Shown: positions 62,046 to 64,000 of the stretch, one piece after another
Layout of the letters: each line of letters begins with the position of its first letter
Numbering within the stretch: the stretch's first letter is position 1
NCBI RefSeq assembly: GCF_003574445.1
Contig: NZ_KZ984550.1
Span: forward strand, 124,001 to 188,000
Length of the DNA: 64,000 nucleotides
Direction of reading: 5' to 3'
Origin: Streptomyces sp. YIM 130001
Lineage (GTDB): Bacteria > Actinomycetota > Actinomycetes > Streptomycetales > Streptomycetaceae
The notes under the pieces: generated by a model
What the model saw: only the letters and a program-made list of their open reading frames with translations
Told to the model about the DNA's origin: nothing
Database searches by the model: none
Position numbers and translations under genes: made by a program

Positions 62046-62060
62046 TTGCACTATTAGCAA
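62046..62060. promoter_or_regulatory. IclR-type operator copy 3 (dehydratase promoter)
   Basis: TTGCACTATTAGCAA, a full match to the consensus, 48 bp upstream of the dehydratase ATG. Confidence 0.75.
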
Positions 62061-62108
62061 CTGCGGCGCATGGTTGATGAACCGGCAACGACGAAAGGCC
62101 CGAGCCAG

Positions 62109-63275
62109 ATGCGCATCACCGACGTCAGGACGTTCGTCCTGAAGATCCAAGGCCCCCAGGCGTACCTCGGACGACTGGACGACGGCGCGGAACTCACCGC
62201 AGACCGCGGCTATGTCGTACGAGAGCCCTGGCGCAGCCTGTACTCGGGACGCTTCGAGACCCTGCTCGTCCGAGTGGACACCGACGAAGGCCTCAGTGGC
62301 TGGGGCGAAGCACTCGCCCCTGTCGGCCCGGAGATTCCCCGGGCCGTGGTGGACCGGCTCCTGGCCGGATGGCTCGTCGGCCGCGACCCCCGCGGCGTAC
62401 GCCCGCTGTGGGAAGAGATGCGTCAACTCATGCGGGAACGCGGCCATCTCGTCGGGCACCAGGCGGACGCGATGGCCGCCGTGGACATCGCCCTGTGGGA
62501 CCTGCACGGAAAGATCACCGGCCTGTCCGTGGCCGAGCTCCTCGGCGGCCCGCTGCGCACGACCGTCCCCGCGTACGTCTCGGGCCTGCCGGAGCCCACC
62601 GACGAGGCGCGGGCCGCGCTGGCCGCACAGTGGGCAGGCAAAGGCGCGACGAGGGTCAAACTCGCCCTCGGCAAGGGCATCGAGGCCGACCTCGCCACCT
62701 TCGACGCCGTCACGGCGGCGGCACCCTCGCTGGCCGTCGCGGTCGACGCACACTGGGCCTACCGGCTCGGCGAGGCACTCGAACTGGGCCGTGAACTCGA
62801 CCGCCGCAAGGCCCTCTTCTACGAGGCCCCGCTGGCGCCGGAGGACATCGAGGGCCACCGCGAGCTCGCCGGACAGCTGTCCACACCGGTCGCCGTCGGG
62901 GAAGCGCTGCGCAACCGCTACGAGTTCGCGGACTGGCTGACGCGGCGGGCCGTACGCCTCGCGCAACCGGATGTGGCCCGCACCGGCATCACCGAAGCCA
63001 TGGTGATCAGCGATCTGGCCTCCGCCCACCATGTGCCGGTCGCCTGCCACCACTCCGTCGGCCTCGGCATCGCGCTGGCCGCCGGCATCCACGTGTCCGC
63101 GGTCGCCACCGACAGCCCCTTCTTCGAGTTCCAGGCCGACGTCCTGCCGGTGGCCCAGAGCATCCTGCGCACCCCGCTGGCCGCGGACGCCTCCGGCTAC
63201 GCGCTGCCCACCGGCCCCGGGCTCGGCATCGACGTCGACACCGAGAAGATCACCGCACTCTCCGAGGAGCACTGA
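62109..63275 (+). CDS. Enolase-superfamily sugar-acid dehydratase (mandelate racemase/muconate lactonising type)
   Basis: 388 residues from ATG 62109; an upstream ATG at 62070 is 9 bp past the operator and lacks a ribosome site. N-terminal capping domain, then the barrel with Mg ligands in AVAVDAHWAYRL, YEAPLAPEDIEGH and AVGEALRNRYEF, and the general acid/base His region in CHHSVGLGIALAAGI. It probably dehydrates an aldonic or uronic acid to a 2-keto-3-deoxy acid, the substrate of the neighbouring kinase or aldolase. The exact sugar acid is not determinable. Confidence 0.9.
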   Translation: MRITDVRTFVLKIQGPQAYLGRLDDGAELTADRGYVVREPWRSLYSGRFETLLVRVDTDEGLSGWGEALAPVGPEIPRAVVDRLLAGWLVGRDPRGVRPLWEEMRQLMRERGHLVGHQADAMAAVDIALWDLHGKITGLSVAELLGGPLRTTVPAYVSGLPEPTDEARAALAAQWAGKGATRVKLALGKGIEADLATFDAVTAAAPSLAVAVDAHWAYRLGEALELGRELDRRKALFYEAPLAPEDIEGHRELAGQLSTPVAVGEALRNRYEFADWLTRRAVRLAQPDVARTGITEAMVISDLASAHHVPVACHHSVGLGIALAAGIHVSAVATDSPFFEFQADVLPVAQSILRTPLAADASGYALPTGPGLGIDVDTEKITALSEEH

Positions 63276-63277
63276 CC

Positions 63278-64000
63278 ATGGCCAAGCCGCCCACCGGCCT
63301 CATTCCCATCCTGGCGACCCCCTTCACCTCGGCCGGAGAGCTGGACGTCCGCTCGCTCCACTCGCTCGTGGAGTTCCAACTCGACGCCGGTGTCGACGGG
63401 TTGGCCGTCTTCGGCATGGCCAGCGAAGGCTTCGCCCTGACCGAGCGGGAGAAGGCCGTCATCCTGCACGAGGTCCGACGGGTGACCGGCCCCGGCCTGC
63501 CCGTCGTCGCCGGCGTCAACGGCACGAGCACGGTCACCGCGCTGGAACAGGCCCGGGCCGCCGCGGACGGCGGGGCCGACCAGCTGATGGTGCTGCCCCC
63601 GTTCCTCAGCAAGCCCGCACCCGACCAGGTCGGCGAGTTCTTCACCGACGTCGCGGCAGGCGGTGGAGCGCCGGTGATGGTGCAGGACGCGCCCGGCGTC
63701 ACCGGAGTGACCCTGCCCGCGCCGACGCTCGCGGAGCTCTCGCGCGTCCCCGGCATCACCTCGGTCAAGGTGGAGACACCTCCCACCGTCACGAAGATCG
63801 CCGCCCTGCGGGGCCTGCTGCCGGACGAGTTCGCCGTACTCGGCGGGCTCAACGCCCAGGCGCTCATAGAGGAGTACGACCACGGGTCCGTCGGCACCAT
63901 GCCGGCCTGCGAATTCGCCGACCTGCTGCGGCCGTTGCTCGACGATCTCGCGGCCGGCCGGCGCGACGACGCGCGCGCCGCGTACCACCGGCTGCTGCCG
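63278..64000 (+). CDS. Dihydrodipicolinate-synthase-family aldolase (3' end outside window)
   Basis: At least 241 residues; ATG 63278 lies 2 nt after the dehydratase stop. DHDPS/NAL-fold aldolase: GLIPILATPFTSAGELDVRS, GLAVFGMASEGFALTEREK, VVAGVNGTSTVTALEQARAA and the Schiff-base Lys in ITSVKVETPPTV. The usual Tyr of the PPYY block is replaced (LPPFLSKP), arguing against true DapA activity. In this operon it probably cleaves or dehydrates a 2-keto-3-deoxy sugar acid, as KDG aldolases and keto-deoxyglucarate dehydratases do. The gene continues beyond the window. Confidence 0.88.
   Translation, partial: MAKPPTGLIPILATPFTSAGELDVRSLHSLVEFQLDAGVDGLAVFGMASEGFALTEREKAVILHEVRRVTGPGLPVVAGVNGTSTVTALEQARAAADGGADQLMVLPPFLSKPAPDQVGEFFTDVAAGGGAPVMVQDAPGVTGVTLPAPTLAELSRVPGITSVKVETPPTVTKIAALRGLLPDEFAVLGGLNAQALIEEYDHGSVGTMPACEFADLLRPLLDDLAAGRRDDARAAYHRLLP

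Overview
The window looks like a Streptomyces chromosome segment. GC is very high, genes are tightly packed with many GTG starts, GGAGG-type ribosome sites and 4-nt ATGA/GTGA overlaps. Several families are typical of that genus: an Scr1-type regulator with DUF397 and anti-sigma-like ATPase partners, an HGxxPAAW membrane protein, a class F sortase, a secreted S37 peptidase and large numbers of one-component regulators. No rRNA, tRNA, CRISPR array, transposase or integrase was found.

Layout. 0-16 kb: end of an unknown gene, a secreted protein with a class F sortase, a GMC oxidoreductase overlapping a fatty acyl-CoA ligase, an AraC/VOC pair, a MarR regulator, a vWA lipoprotein, a Ser/Thr kinase with seven TPR-like repeats, and an ABC pair in which the ATPase is fused to a membrane-tethered exported hydrolase. 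16-20.5 kb: a polymorphic-toxin locus, read on the minus strand as lipoprotein, then a Flp-prepilin-like/HINT/EndoU-like toxin, then three small candidate immunity genes, with a visible fall in GC from the toxin tip onward. 20.9-27.6 kb: DUF397/Scr1/ATPase cluster, TetR/SDR pair, an HTH protein, an SRPBCC protein and a collagen-like secreted protein.

27.7-35 kb is a myo-inositol catabolic cluster: iolA/mmsA, iolD, iolB, a Cgl0159-type aldolase and iolC on the minus strand, divergent from an iolE-like gene. Together they could carry 2-keto-inositol to acetyl-CoA plus a triose phosphate; inositol dehydrogenase and a transporter are not in the window. 35.3-40 kb: a small HTH protein, an alcohol dehydrogenase, a frameshifted PEP-utilising enzyme and a TetR regulator. 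40-47 kb: CsoR-box-controlled copZ/copA, a probable 6C small RNA, citrate synthase and a RecD2-like helicase. 48-53.5 kb: a LacI-controlled sugar operon (Gfo/Idh/MocA, DUF993, isomerase) plus another isomerase; the lacI start is preceded by three overlapping micro-ORFs. 53.8-57.7 kb: secreted GH3 enzyme, S37 peptidase and a small secreted protein.

58-64 kb is a sugar-acid catabolic cluster: MFS transporter, KDPG aldolase, KDG kinase, IclR regulator, enolase-superfamily dehydratase and a DHDPS-like aldolase. Three copies of a TTGC-NNTATTA-GCAA element in the promoter regions mark a likely IclR regulon. The most unusual items are the Flp-HINT toxin locus, the hydrolase-ABC fusion, the micro-ORF cascade before lacI, the 6C RNA and several long inverted-repeat operators.
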